49,497 nt of DNA from an uncultured Synechococcaceae cyanobacterium (GTDB lineage: Bacteria; Cyanobacteriota; Cyanobacteriia; PCC-6307; Cyanobiaceae), in contig CACGPQ010000008.1 of assembly GCA_902574955.1 (NCBI GenBank), positions 1-49,497 of the forward strand. Direction: 5' to 3'. A program made the position numbers and the translations under genes. The stretch's first letter is position 1, and each line of letters starts with the position of its first letter. Below the pieces are notes generated by a model. That model made no database searches, was not told where the DNA came from, and worked only from the letters and a program-made list of their open reading frames with translations. This document shows positions 1-9,001 of the stretch, in pieces.

Positions 1-224
1 ATTGAAAAAACAATACTTATTAATGATAAAAATATTCTATTACCACTAAATATGTTAAATGCTGCTCCGTAATTTTTTACAAAGTCTAATCTAAATAAAA
101 GAAAATCTTTATTTATAAATTTTTTATAATTATAAAAAATTAAATATTTCGTAAATTGATCTATTAGAATAATCAAAATACTTAAGGATAAAAAATATAA
201 CTTTGTTTGTATTTTTGTGATCAT
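1..224 (-). CDS. lspA: lipoprotein signal peptidase (signal peptidase II), 3' end outside window
   Basis: Partial gene: 74 codons read from an ATG at 222-224 to the window edge. LspA is the inner-membrane aspartyl protease that removes signal peptides from prolipoproteins. The translation has an N-terminal hydrophobic helix running into DQFTKYLIF (residues 22-30) and then FVKNYGAAFNIFSG (48-61). These match the conserved D-Q-x-[ST]-K and [VI]-x-N-x-G-A-A-F blocks of the family. The second catalytic Asp region lies beyond the edge. The ATG overlaps the stop codon of the upstream bioY-like gene by one base (TAATG), so translational coupling is likely. It is too short for the ORF cut-off usually applied, but the family match is good. 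Confidence 0.88.
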   Translation of the reverse strand, partial: MITKIQTKLYFLSLSILIILIDQFTKYLIFYNYKKFINKDFLLFRLDFVKNYGAAFNIFSGNRIFLSLISIVFS

Positions 225-793
225 TATTTGCTATGTTTTAAACTTTTGATAGGCTTAATAAGTAGTAATAATGGAAAAAGCGTTATAAAATGATATCCAA
301 TTTTACCTACAGAGTATTTACCTAAATTATATAAAAATATATTAAATTGACTGTAAAATATAACTTGTAAAAGGTTATAAAATATTCCAGTCGCATGCAT
401 AGCACATATTGCTATAAATCCATTTTTTAAAAAGTTTCCAACATTTATTTTATTTTTTGTATTTAAATTATCAATTATTTTGATTAATGGATATAAACCT
501 AATAAATAGCCAAAATTTGGAGTGAGTAAATATCCTATTGAACCTCCTTGATGAAAAACTGGGGCTATAAATAACCCTAAAATTATATATATAGAAAATG
601 CTCTGAAAACTACTTTTTTATGAAATATAAGTGTTAGTAAAATGATAGTTGGAATTTGCCATGTGATAGGCATCTCAAAACTATTATTAGATTCATCGAC
701 AAATGGTAGTGGAATATAAACAGGTAGCATTGTCGATAATACTAGTGATTGAAGACTCACCAATATCTCAATTAATTTATAAAAATTGAGCAT
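224..793 (-). CDS. bioY: BioY-like biotin transporter (ECF substrate-binding component)
   Basis: A 189-residue integral membrane protein with about six hydrophobic segments. BioY is the membrane S component that binds biotin in energy-coupling-factor transporters. The best evidence is the block APVFHQGGSIGYLLTPNFGY at residues 78-97, which resembles the G-G-x-G-Y-L-x-x-P-x-x-G-Y-L signature of BioY. No EcfA or EcfT gene is visible nearby, so it would need a shared energy module elsewhere or act alone. It is followed without a gap by lspA (one-base overlap). The ATG start at 791-793 is the only good one. Family assignment is fairly secure; biotin as substrate is inferred from the family. Confidence 0.75.
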   Translation of the reverse strand: MLNFYKLIEILVSLQSLVLSTMLPVYIPLPFVDESNNSFEMPITWQIPTIILLTLIFHKKVVFRAFSIYIILGLFIAPVFHQGGSIGYLLTPNFGYLLGLYPLIKIIDNLNTKNKINVGNFLKNGFIAICAMHATGIFYNLLQVIFYSQFNIFLYNLGKYSVGKIGYHFITLFPLLLLIKPIKSLKHSK

Positions 794-808
794 TATTATA
801 AATTTTAT

Positions 809-2041
809 TTATAAACTTCTCAAGGCAACAATGGGATCTAGTTTAGAAGCTCTTTTCGCAGGTAAAACGCCAAAGATTAAACCGATTGATCCTGAAATGA
901 TCATGGTGGAAAAAGTTGTAGTAACTCCTACAGATGCTGGAAGAGGAGTTATCAAAGACAAAAGAAAAACACCTGATAATCCTGTTGTTGTTCCTATTAA
1001 TCCTCCAATTGTAGATAAAATCAATGCCTCAATTAAAAATTGAATTAATATATCTGACTGTTTAGCTCCTATAGCTTTTCTAAGACCAATCTCTTCAGTC
1101 CTTTCACTTACAGAAACTAGCATAATATTCATGATTCCAATTCCTCCAACAACTAAAGATACTGCCCCAATACCCGCCAATAAAAAAGTTAACCCACTTG
1201 TTATGTTGGTAACTATATTCAATGCATCTTCTTGCGACCTAACTGCAAAGTCATCATCTCTTATTATTTTATGTCTTTGCCTTAATAAGTTTGTAATTTG
1301 GAATTTTGCGGCACTAGTTGCATTTTTATTTATCGCTTCCACACTAATGAAGCTTAAACTTACACCATAAGTAGGGTCCTTCCCAGTAATTCTATTTACC
1401 ATGGTGGTTAATGGAATATAAGCATTTTTGTCTTGATTACTTCCAAATACGGCACCTTTTGGTTTTAATATTCCGATAATTTCATAAGTATGATCTTTAA
1501 TTCTGATTTTTTCCCCTAGTGAAGAAGTTTTATCTTTGAAAAATTCTTCTTTAAGATCAGGACCTATTACAACATAACTTCTTGCACTATTAACATCACT
1601 TTTAGAAAAAAATCTTCCCTTATCTACTTCAAAGCTTCTTACTTCAAGAAATTCAGGAGTAACTCCAGCAATTGATATATTAAGGCTTTTGGAATTTGAT
1701 TGTACTATCTCATTAGCAGAGATTTGAGGAGCAACTTTTTTAGCTGTTGGGACTTGATTGCTTATTGCTACTGCATCTTCTAAAACTAGGTTTTTAGGAA
1801 ATGAAATACCCCTTCTTCTTGTGTCATTATTTCCAGGAACAATAAATAAAACATTTGCACCTAAATTACTTAATTGGTTTTTTGCTAATGTTTGAGCACC
1901 TCTTCCAAGTCCAACAAGTGTAATAACTGATGCATTTCCTATAATAATCCCAAGCATTGTTAACGAACTTCTCAATTTGTTCGAAACTAATGTTTTTGTG
2001 GCCATTCCTAAGGCTTCTTTTATTGAGATATTCCTAGACAT
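809..2041 (-). CDS. ABC transporter permease, MacB/FtsX family
   Basis: A 410-residue membrane protein with the MacB-type layout: one transmembrane helix near residues 25-45, a large extracytoplasmic domain (about 50-270), then three C-terminal helices forming the FtsX domain. The cytoplasmic loop SERTEEIGLRKAIGAK is typical of the coupling region that contacts the ATPase. Such permeases move peptides, lipoproteins or other amphiphiles, or act mechanically across the envelope. The ATPase partner is not encoded here and the substrate cannot be read from sequence. It overlaps the 3' end of pyk by 8 bp, which suggests co-transcription and coupled translation. DevC-like export is an alternative, but the single N-terminal helix plus long periplasmic domain fits both groups. 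Confidence 0.85.
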   Translation of the reverse strand: MSRNISIKEALGMATKTLVSNKLRSSLTMLGIIIGNASVITLVGLGRGAQTLAKNQLSNLGANVLFIVPGNNDTRRRGISFPKNLVLEDAVAISNQVPTAKKVAPQISANEIVQSNSKSLNISIAGVTPEFLEVRSFEVDKGRFFSKSDVNSARSYVVIGPDLKEEFFKDKTSSLGEKIRIKDHTYEIIGILKPKGAVFGSNQDKNAYIPLTTMVNRITGKDPTYGVSLSFISVEAINKNATSAAKFQITNLLRQRHKIIRDDDFAVRSQEDALNIVTNITSGLTFLLAGIGAVSLVVGGIGIMNIMLVSVSERTEEIGLRKAIGAKQSDILIQFLIEALILSTIGGLIGTTTGLSGVFLLSLITPLPASVGVTTTFSTMIISGSIGLIFGVLPAKRASKLDPIVALRSL

Positions 2042-3824
2042 ATTTATATTTATCTAATGCATCATCATCTTCAATTTGCCCCATGTATATAACACCTTCA
2101 TTTAGCTGCAGTGTAATAAGGTCGCCATTGCTAATTTGATGATCATCCATATTTTCTAAATTACAAATTGTAGAAATCTTTTTATTATTTTTGTTAAACA
2201 AAGCATAAACATCATTTACATTTTGGTTCGTAACAATGCCCGCAATATTTTTACTAAGTGGGATATTTTTCATTAATTCTTCCGGAATAAATAATATTTC
2301 TCCTGGACAAATTAATGACATATCTAGATTATTTTTTATTATTCTTGCTTTACCTGTAACACCGATTTCACCTATTGAAATTCCTCTTGATACGATTTTT
2401 CTTACTAAACCGACTTTTATTAAATCTGTTGAACCACTTATTCCAGTCAATGTGCCTGCAGTTTGAACTACTAAATCTCCTTGATTTAATATCCCCATTT
2501 CCTGAGCAATTTGCATAGCTAAACTAAAAGTTTTTGCAGTTCTTTCATCATTTTTAACTACTATAGGAGTAACTCCCCAAACAAGTTGTAATCTTCGGGC
2601 TACACTTCTCTCTGTAGTAGTTGCCAAGATAGGTGTTGGTGGTCTGAATTTACTTACATTTCGAGCAGTAGAGCCTGATTTTGTTAAAGGGATTATAGCT
2701 CCTGCATCAAGTTGTCTAGCTATATTACTTACTGCTGCACTAATAGCATTTGGGATGGTACTAGGTAGGTGGCTCTCAATAGCTTTTAGTGGATAATCCC
2801 TTTCAATTCTTCTTGCTATAGTTGCCATCGTTTCTACTGCCTCTACAGGATAATCGCCAACTGCAGTTTCATTTGAAAGCATTACAGCATCTGTCCCATC
2901 CAGAATTGCATTTGCAACATCACTAACTTCGGCCCTTGTTGGTCTTGGATTCGAAGCCATAGAGTCAAGCATTTGAGTCGCTGTAATTATTGGGATACCT
3001 AAAGTATTAGCTTTTCTTATTAATTCCTTTTGTAAAAGAGGAACTTCTTCAGCAGGCATTTCTACTCCTAAATCACCCCTTGCAACCATAACCCCATCAC
3101 ATAAAGGTAATACTGTATCAATTTGATCAATCGCTTCAAATTTTTCTATTTTTGCGACTACGGGAGTTGAATGCCCATTTTTATTTATTAAATCCTTTAT
3201 CTCGTTTATATCGGATGGATTTCTTACGAAACTAAGGGCAATCCAATCAACCCCTTCAGATAGGCCGAATTTTAAATCCTCCTTATCTTTTTCTGTCAAA
3301 GCTTTTACTGATAATTGAACATCTGGAAAATTAACACCTTTATTATTTGAAAGAACCCCTCCTACAGTTACCATGCACTCCAAATTATTAGCTTTTATAT
3401 CAACTTTTTCTACAATCATTTCTATTTTTCCATCATCTAAAAGTATTCTTTTCCCTTCGCTAACTTCTTGAGAAAGTTTGTCATAGGTTACATTTGCAAT
3501 AGCTTTTGTACATTCGACTTCATTTGATGTAAGGGTGAATTTATCGCCTTTTTTAACTTTTACTGGCCCATCCTTAAAGCGCCCTAATCGTATTTTAGGT
3601 CCTTGAAGGTCTTGCAATATTCCAATATCTATATCTAACTTTTTTGATACTTCCCTTATTGTTTTTATTCTCTCAGCATGATCTTTATGATCTCCATGTG
3701 AGAAATTCAATCTGAATGTTGTTACTCCAGCTTTAATTAAATCAGTAATTATCTCTTCAGATTGAGTTGCAGGGCCAATAGTTGCTACTATTTTTGTTCT
3801 TCTTTTTAAATCAATATTCGACAT
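2034..3824 (-). CDS. pyk: pyruvate kinase with C-terminal extra domain
   Basis: Converts phosphoenolpyruvate and ADP to pyruvate and ATP in glycolysis. The 596-residue protein shows the N-terminal TIGPAT block (15-20), RLNFSHG (38-44), the catalytic lysine in AKIEKFEA (K225), the metal-binding MVARGDLGVE (247-256) and TATQMLDSM (281-289). The catalytic and allosteric parts end near residue 480. The remaining 115 residues, starting around GVTGKARI, resemble the PEP-utilising mobile domain found at the C terminus of Bacillus and cyanobacterial pyruvate kinases. The ATG start at 3822-3824 is supported by the immediate DLKRRTKIVATIGP start typical of the family. It is divergent from the MazG-like gene (61 bp) and overlaps the permease start by 8 bp. 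Confidence 0.97.
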   Translation of the reverse strand: MSNIDLKRRTKIVATIGPATQSEEIITDLIKAGVTTFRLNFSHGDHKDHAERIKTIREVSKKLDIDIGILQDLQGPKIRLGRFKDGPVKVKKGDKFTLTSNEVECTKAIANVTYDKLSQEVSEGKRILLDDGKIEMIVEKVDIKANNLECMVTVGGVLSNNKGVNFPDVQLSVKALTEKDKEDLKFGLSEGVDWIALSFVRNPSDINEIKDLINKNGHSTPVVAKIEKFEAIDQIDTVLPLCDGVMVARGDLGVEMPAEEVPLLQKELIRKANTLGIPIITATQMLDSMASNPRPTRAEVSDVANAILDGTDAVMLSNETAVGDYPVEAVETMATIARRIERDYPLKAIESHLPSTIPNAISAAVSNIARQLDAGAIIPLTKSGSTARNVSKFRPPTPILATTTERSVARRLQLVWGVTPIVVKNDERTAKTFSLAMQIAQEMGILNQGDLVVQTAGTLTGISGSTDLIKVGLVRKIVSRGISIGEIGVTGKARIIKNNLDMSLICPGEILFIPEELMKNIPLSKNIAGIVTNQNVNDVYALFNKNNKKISTICNLENMDDHQISNGDLITLQLNEGVIYMGQIEDDDALDKYKYV

Positions 3825-3885
3825 ATATAGATAATATTGCTAGATATAAATAAATTTACCATACCCAAAGTTAGTTATTTAAGTC

Positions 3886-4215
3886 ATGGATTTTAAAACT
3901 TATCAGAAAAAAGCAAGAGAAACAGCACAATATCCAGATTTAGGGTCAAATAATATTTATCCAACTCTTGGTTTAGTGGGAGAGGCTGGTGAGGTGGCAG
4001 AAAAAGTAAAAAAGGTTATAAGAGATAATAATGGAATATTTGATAACGAATCGAAATTAGGTATTAAAAAAGAGTTAGGAGATGTTTTGTGGTATATATC
4101 AAATCTTTGTACAGAATTAAATTTCAATTTAGAGGATGTTGCATTACAAAATCTTGAAAAATTAAAATTAAGAGCTGCTAAAGGGAAGATAAGAGGTTCT
4201 GGAGATGATAGATAA
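3886..4215 (+). CDS. MazG-like nucleotide pyrophosphohydrolase
   Basis: A 109-residue single-domain all-alpha NTP pyrophosphohydrolase. Enzymes of this family hydrolyse (d)NTPs to monophosphate and pyrophosphate, often as house-cleaning enzymes. The Mg-binding E-x-x-E plus E-x-x-D pattern is visible: GEAGEVAEK (E33, E36) and KELGDVLWY (E63, D66). It is about half the size of canonical two-domain MazG, matching the short dimeric MazG-like proteins. It is transcribed divergently from pyk and converges on yggT with two bases between the stops. Substrate preference cannot be read from sequence. Confidence 0.85.
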   Translation: MDFKTYQKKARETAQYPDLGSNNIYPTLGLVGEAGEVAEKVKKVIRDNNGIFDNESKLGIKKELGDVLWYISNLCTELNFNLEDVALQNLEKLKLRAAKGKIRGSGDDR

Positions 4216-4217
4216 AT

Positions 4218-4496
4218 TCAGCTATAACCTAAGCTGGCGTACTGGAGATTTGTAATTAAATTTTGAATAACATTTAAAAGTAAAAAAGCTAATAAAGATG
4301 AAATATCAAATCCACCTATTGGAGGGATAATACCTCTAAAAATATTTAAATAAGGATCTGTGATAGAAGTTAATGCAGATAAAAAACCGTTACTCCAATC
4401 TATCCCAGGAAACCATGTAAGTAAAATTCTTATTATCAATATGAAGGAATAAATTGATAAAGTTTGGCCCAGAACTGCAAAAATCTCAGATAACAT
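4218..4496 (-). CDS. YggT family membrane protein
   Basis: A 92-residue protein with two hydrophobic helices (about 8-28 and 63-85) and the family motif DPYLNIFRGIIPP between them, following a W-F-P-G-I-D turn. This is one YggT repeat; many bacteria carry two. In cyanobacteria and plastids YggT/CCB3-like proteins are tied to cell division, nucleoid distribution or cytochrome c-type assembly, but the role of this copy cannot be decided here. It is the downstream gene of the scpB-ilvA minus-strand group, 38 bp from scpB, and its neighbour scpB is a chromosome segregation gene. Confidence 0.85.
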   Translation of the reverse strand: MLSEIFAVLGQTLSIYSFILIIRILLTWFPGIDWSNGFLSALTSITDPYLNIFRGIIPPIGGFDISSLLAFLLLNVIQNLITNLQYASLGYS

Positions 4497-4534
4497 TATC
4501 TTTTCGGAATTATATATATTCTAACATTTACTTA

Positions 4535-5077
4535 TTATTGCTGCTTATTATTACTGCTTCCTATATTTGAGAGATATTCATTACTTACAGCAAAAGTTTG
4601 AAAAAACTTTTCTGATAATGATAACCAATATGATCTACCATCTTTTTGCTTCCGTTTGACGATAAATTTCTTTTCTAATAATTCTTTAATATGATCATAA
4701 GCTCCTGAACCTCGAAGAAGTATAAGATCCGATTGCAGGATCTTTTTTTTGATAGCAATGGTAGCCAATGTTCTTAATTCGGATGTTTTTAAATCAGAAG
4801 GAAGTAAATCATCGACGAATTCATTAAGATTAGATTTCAGTTCGAGAGAAAAGCTGTTATTAACTGCATTTAATTCAATAGCTGAGTTGGGATTAGAGTA
4901 TTTATTTTTTAGATATTTAATTGCATCATTTATTGAGTTGATATCAGAATTAGTAATTTCTGAGAGATCCTTTTTTGTTATTGGTCTGCCTTTCAAATAC
5001 AGAACAGCTTCAACTTTAGTAACTAGATCTATATCAGATATTGGCGTGGTATTTAGATCAGATTGATTGATTTTAAT
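4535..5077 (-). CDS. scpB: segregation and condensation protein B; start codon uncertain
   Basis: ScpB is a winged-helix partner of ScpA and SMC in chromosome condensation. The open frame contains VTKVEAVLYLKGRPITKKDL, a standard ScpB N-terminal helix, and later TIAIKKKILQSDLILLRGSG and a second winged helix (IKELLEKKFIVKRKQKDGRS). The first standard start in frame is TTG at 4994-4996, but it falls inside the conserved N-terminal helix (at the L of YLKGRP). The frame stays open upstream to a stop at 5102-5104, with no ATG, GTG or TTG. Candidate starts are therefore non-standard: ATT at 5075-5077 (used here, giving 180 residues), ATT at 5084-5086, ATA at 5039-5041 or CTG at 5000-5002. The gene begins right after the ilvA stop. 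Function is confident; the 5' end is not. Confidence 0.8.
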   Translation of the reverse strand: MKINQSDLNTTPISDIDLVTKVEAVLYLKGRPITKKDLSEITNSDINSINDAIKYLKNKYSNPNSAIELNAVNNSFSLELKSNLNEFVDDLLPSDLKTSELRTLATIAIKKKILQSDLILLRGSGAYDHIKELLEKKFIVKRKQKDGRSYWLSLSEKFFQTFAVSNEYLSNIGSSNNKQQ

Positions 5078-5107
5078 TACCGAAATCTTTCCTAATTTAC
5101 CTTATAT

Positions 5108-6649
5108 TTAATCTGTTGCACCTAGGAATAATTTGTATGTATCGTTTTGAGTCTCATCCCAGAATTTATAGCCTAGAATTCTTACAAATTTATTCCACTC
5201 TTGAATTTCATTTCTATCGATTAAAACTCCAATAACTATTTTCCCTACATCAGCACCATAATTCCTATAGTGGAATACGCTTATCGACCAATCAGATTTC
5301 ATATTATTTAAAAAATTTATTAATGCTCCAGGTCTTTCAGGAAACTCAAATCTGTATAAAAGCTCAACAAAGTTTTTATTATTCATTTCTTTAAAATTCC
5401 TTGGTAATCTTCCTCCTACCATATGTCTTAGATGATTTTTAGATAATTCATCATCACTTATATCAATAAATGTGTATTGCGAATTTCTAAATTTATTTAA
5501 AAGATTTTTTTTATCATTTAATCCATAGACTTGAACTCCTACAAAGATCTGGGCATTATTAGAATTCGACATTCTATAGCTAAATTCAGTTAAGTTTCTA
5601 TCATCAAGTATCTTGCAAAAATCAATTAAACTGCCGGCATGTTCCGGAATTTCAACTGCCATCATTACTTCTTTACACTCTCCAAGTTCTGCTCTCTCTG
5701 CTACAAATCTAAGGCGCTCAAAATTCATATTTGCACCACAAGCAATCGCAACCATTTTTTTATTTGAATGATTCGAATTCAAAATATCTTTTTTCATTCC
5801 TGCAATTGATAATGCTCCTGCTGGTTCTAGTATTGATCTAGTATCCTCAAAAACATCTTTTATAGCAGCACATATTTCATCGGTATTAACCCTAATCATC
5901 TTATCTATATATTTTCTTCCAATATTAAATGTATTTTTACCAATTTTTTTAACTGCCACTCCATCTGCAAATTGACCGACAGAAGATAATTCCACAATTT
6001 TGGATTCTTCCAAGGATTTTGTCATAGCGTCTGCATCTTCAGGCTCTACCCCAATTATTTTAACTTCAGGCCATATTTTTTTAATGTATAAAGATATTCC
6101 TGATATCAATCCACCGCCACCAACAGCAACATATATTGCATAAGGTTTTTCCTTTAGTTGCTGTTCAAGTTCAATAGCTATAGTTCCTTGTCCTGCTATT
6201 ACATCTAGATCGTCAAATGGATGAATGAAACATAAATTGCTTTCTTGGCTAATCCTTATTGCCTCTTTGTAAGTCTCATCATAATTATCACCGAATAATA
6301 TAACTTTTGCTTTTAAATTTTTTACTGCATTAACTTTTACTAGAGGTGTAGTAATGGGCATTAATATAGTTGCTTGGCAATTTAACTTGAGAGCACTAAG
6401 TGCAACTCCTTGAGCATGATTACCAGCACTTGAAGTAATTACTCCCTGAGTAAGCTGTGATTTGCTTAGCTTGCTCATCTTGTTATATGCCCCTCTTATT
6501 TTAAATGAAAATACATCTTGAAGATCTTCTCTTTTTAAAAAAACTTCATTATTAAGTGTATTACTTAGGTTATGAGCTTTCTCAAGTGGTGTTTTTTTTG
6601 CTACTTCATAGACTTCAGCTTGAAGTATTTTTTCAAAATAATCATTCAT
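5108..6649 (-). CDS. ilvA: threonine ammonia-lyase (threonine deaminase), biosynthetic
   Basis: PLP enzyme that converts threonine to 2-oxobutanoate, the first committed step to isoleucine. The 513-residue length fits the biosynthetic form with a catalytic domain and two C-terminal ACT-like regulatory repeats. The PLP lysine lies in SFKIRGAYNKM (K50). SSAGNHAQGVA (73-83) and the VGGGGLISG phosphate-binding loop follow. The C-terminal repeats start near PEHAGSLIDFCKIL and FPERPGALINFLNNM, both recognisable as ACT-type segments that bind isoleucine or valine. It is divergent from dxs (116 bp) and directly upstream of scpB on the same strand. Confidence 0.97.
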   Translation of the reverse strand: MNDYFEKILQAEVYEVAKKTPLEKAHNLSNTLNNEVFLKREDLQDVFSFKIRGAYNKMSKLSKSQLTQGVITSSAGNHAQGVALSALKLNCQATILMPITTPLVKVNAVKNLKAKVILFGDNYDETYKEAIRISQESNLCFIHPFDDLDVIAGQGTIAIELEQQLKEKPYAIYVAVGGGGLISGISLYIKKIWPEVKIIGVEPEDADAMTKSLEESKIVELSSVGQFADGVAVKKIGKNTFNIGRKYIDKMIRVNTDEICAAIKDVFEDTRSILEPAGALSIAGMKKDILNSNHSNKKMVAIACGANMNFERLRFVAERAELGECKEVMMAVEIPEHAGSLIDFCKILDDRNLTEFSYRMSNSNNAQIFVGVQVYGLNDKKNLLNKFRNSQYTFIDISDDELSKNHLRHMVGGRLPRNFKEMNNKNFVELLYRFEFPERPGALINFLNNMKSDWSISVFHYRNYGADVGKIVIGVLIDRNEIQEWNKFVRILGYKFWDETQNDTYKLFLGATD

Positions 6650-6720
6650 ATATATATTTTTAGCATTAATTATTAATCTAATAAAACATTACATGATCTA
6701 TTTCAAAAAAAATACTCATT

Positions 6721-6749
6721 TTGCACCTTCGCGTTTTAGATTATATAGA
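6721..6749 (+). promoter_or_regulatory. candidate sigma70-type promoter for dxs
   Basis: TTGCAC (6721-6726) and TATAGA (6744-6749) lie 17 bp apart, 16 bp before the dxs ATG. Four of six bases match consensus in each box and the spacing is ideal. In AT-rich DNA such matches arise by chance, so this is tentative. The 5' leader would be about 10 nt. Confidence 0.35.
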
Positions 6750-6765
6750 TACTTATTTTTGTTAA

Positions 6766-8655
6766 ATGCTTTTAAGTGAGTTAAGTCATCCAAATCAACT
6801 TCATGGCTTAACAGTTTCACAATTAGAAGAAATTGCTTGTCAAATTAGAGAAAGACATCTTCAAGTAGTATCTACTAGTGGTGGACATCTTGGTCCAGGA
6901 TTAGGTGTTGTTGAATTGACATTAGCTTTATATCAAACTCTTGATCTTGATTTTGACAAGGTTGTTTGGGATGTAGGACATCAAGGTTATCCTCATAAAT
7001 TAATAACAGGACGTTTTAGTCAATTCGATTCCCTTAGACAACAAAATGGAGTAGCTGGCTATCTAAAAAGAAGTGAAAGTAAATTTGATCATTTCGGTGC
7101 CGGACATGCAAGTACTTCTATTTCTGCTGCTTTAGGAATGGCAATAGCAAGAGATAGAAAAGGTGAAAATTATAAATGTGTCGCTGTTATTGGAGATGGA
7201 GCATTAACGGGAGGAATGGCATTAGAAGCTATAAATCATGCAGGTCACTTACCAAATACTCCCCTAGTTGTAGTATTAAACGATAATGATATGTCTATTT
7301 CACCTCCAGTTGGAGCCCTTTCATCTTACTTAAATAAGGTAAGAGTTAGTCCACCATTGCAATTTTTGTCAGATAGTGTTCAAGAAAGTGTAAAAAATAT
7401 TCCTTTAATTGGTAAGGATATTCCAGAAGAACTAAAAAATATTAAAGGAAGTGTTAGGCGACTAGCTGTGCCAAAAGTTGGGGCTGTGTTTGAAGAACTT
7501 GGATTTACATATATGGGTCCAATTGACGGTCATGATATTGCAAATTTAGTTAATACTTTTAACGCTGCTCATAAACTTAAAAAACCTGTACTTGTTCATG
7601 TTGTCACAACAAAAGGTAAGGGTTACCCTTATGCAGAAGCTGATCAGGTTGGATATCATGCCCAGTCTGCATTTGATCTGACAACTGGTAAATCTATTCC
7701 GTCAAAGAAACCTAAACCTGTTAGTTATAGTAAAATTTTTGGTCAAACCTTATTGAAAATATGTGAACAAGATAGCAAAGTCGTTGGTATTACAGCTGCA
7801 ATGGCTACAGGTACTGGTTTAGACATATTGCAAAGAAATATCCCAGAACAATATATCGATGTAGGAATAGCAGAACAACATGCAGTTACTCTTGCGGCGG
7901 GAATGTCTTGCGATGGTCTTAAACCTGTTGTAGCAATTTATAGTACCTTTCTTCAACGTGCTTTCGATCAATTAATTCATGATGTTGGGATACAAAATTT
8001 ACCTGTATCATTCGTTCTTGACAGAGCTGGGATAGTTGGAGCTGACGGTCCTACTCATCAAGGTCAATATGATATCAGTTATATGAGATCTATCCCTAAT
8101 TTTGTATTGATGGCTCCAAAAGATGAATCTGAATTACAGAGAATGCTAATAACCTCAATTAACCATAAGGGTCCTACAGCTCTAAGAATACCTAGAGGTT
8201 CTGGATTAGGAGTAGCTGTAATGGATGAGGGTTGGGAACCTTTAAATATAGGAGAAGCTGAAATACTTGAAGAAGGAGAAGATATTTTAATTATTGCTTA
8301 TGGATCAATGGTTGCATCAGCTATTGAAACAGCAAGTATCCTAAAAAATATGAACATTAATGCATGTATTGTTAATGCTAGATTTGTTAAACCCCTAGAT
8401 AAAAATCTTATTATGCCTTTAGCAAATAGGATACAAAAAGTGGTAACTATGGAAGAGGGAACCCTTATAGGTGGATTTGGTTCAGCAATTGTTGAATTAT
8501 TTAATGATAATGAACTAAGCATTCCTGTATACAGAATAGGTATACCTGATGTTTTAGTTGATCATGCTTCACCTGATCAGAGTAAAGAAAAATTAGGACT
8601 TATGCCTGATCAGATGGCAGATAAAATTATTAAGAAATTTAAGTTAAATAATTAA
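6766..8655 (+). CDS. dxs: 1-deoxy-D-xylulose-5-phosphate synthase
   Basis: Thiamine-diphosphate enzyme condensing pyruvate and glyceraldehyde 3-phosphate, the entry and flux-controlling step of the MEP isoprenoid pathway that feeds carotenoids, phytol and quinones. It has 629 residues, normal for DXS. Visible elements are [15 protein letters not shown] (H41), [11 protein letters not shown], the ThDP motif [13 protein letters not shown] (143-155) with NDNDMSISP (172-180), and the glutamate-containing VGIAEQHAV of the transketolase pyrimidine-binding domain, followed by a transketolase C domain. The ATG is preceded by a plausible promoter. It converges on psaK with 19 bp between the stops. Confidence 0.98.
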   Translation: MLLSELSHPNQLHGLTVSQLEEIACQIRERHLQVVSTSGGHLGPGLGVVELTLALYQTLDLDFDKVVWDVGHQGYPHKLITGRFSQFDSLRQQNGVAGYLKRSESKFDHFGAGHASTSISAALGMAIARDRKGENYKCVAVIGDGALTGGMALEAINHAGHLPNTPLVVVLNDNDMSISPPVGALSSYLNKVRVSPPLQFLSDSVQESVKNIPLIGKDIPEELKNIKGSVRRLAVPKVGAVFEELGFTYMGPIDGHDIANLVNTFNAAHKLKKPVLVHVVTTKGKGYPYAEADQVGYHAQSAFDLTTGKSIPSKKPKPVSYSKIFGQTLLKICEQDSKVVGITAAMATGTGLDILQRNIPEQYIDVGIAEQHAVTLAAGMSCDGLKPVVAIYSTFLQRAFDQLIHDVGIQNLPVSFVLDRAGIVGADGPTHQGQYDISYMRSIPNFVLMAPKDESELQRMLITSINHKGPTALRIPRGSGLGVAVMDEGWEPLNIGEAEILEEGEDILIIAYGSMVASAIETASILKNMNINACIVNARFVKPLDKNLIMPLANRIQKVVTMEEGTLIGGFGSAIVELFNDNELSIPVYRIGIPDVLVDHASPDQSKEKLGLMPDQMADKIIKKFKLNN

Positions 8656-8674
8656 AAATTAAATAAATAAATTT

Positions 8675-8935
8675 TTATAAAACACCACGGGAAGCTAATC
8701 CTAAGATTGCTCCAATTCCGAAAATATGACCTAAGCAATTTGCACCTACAACTGATGCGTGACTTAAACCACCATAGAATTTTGAATTAGGTATTTCAAA
8801 ACCTTCATTAGGTTTTCTTATTGTTGCTCTAGCAATTGCATAAGCAAAAACATTACATGCAATCATTACGACGGCACACTTCGGAGACCAAGAAAAAGTT
8901 GCTGGATCTGCAGCTGCAAATAATGTAGTAAACAT
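8675..8935 (-). CDS. psaK: photosystem I reaction centre subunit X (PsaK)
   Basis: An 86-residue thylakoid membrane subunit at the edge of photosystem I, involved in binding peripheral antenna chlorophylls. It has two transmembrane helices (about 22-40 and 64-84) and the conserved PsaK stretches CNVFAYAIARATI and LSHASVVGANCLGHIFGIG. The short N-terminal segment with AAADPATFSWSPKCA is usual for cyanobacterial PsaK. It is the last gene of a minus-strand run and probably has its own promoter in the 66 bp separating it from DUF3593. That gap also holds an inverted repeat, CTTTTAC / GTAAAAG at 8968-8998. Confidence 0.96.
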   Translation of the reverse strand: MFTTLFAAADPATFSWSPKCAVVMIACNVFAYAIARATIRKPNEGFEIPNSKFYGGLSHASVVGANCLGHIFGIGAILGLASRGVL

Positions 8936-8967
8936 AAAAAATCGTTATTTTCATATATTCTCTAATA

Positions 8968-8998
8968 CTTTTACCTAAAAAACACAAAATTGTAAAAG
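8968..8998. repeat. inverted repeat between DUF3593 gene and psaK
   Basis: Seven-base arms CTTTTAC (8968-8974) and GTAAAAG (8992-8998) with a 17-base spacer. They lie downstream of the DUF3593 gene and upstream of psaK on the minus strand. It could be an operator or leader hairpin for psaK, or part of a terminator. The loop is long for a terminator and no clean U tract follows, so the role is open. Confidence 0.35.
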
Positions 8999-9001
8999 GT
9001 C

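Noticed and set aside
786-1043. Plus-strand open frame opposite the ABC permease gene
   Set aside because: It is the mirror of a well-supported permease coding region, and its translation shows no family pattern.
8654-8676. Shared terminator hairpin between dxs and psaK (AAAAATT/AATTTTT)
   Set aside because: A purely A/T 7-bp stem in very AT-rich DNA is too weak to call a terminator.
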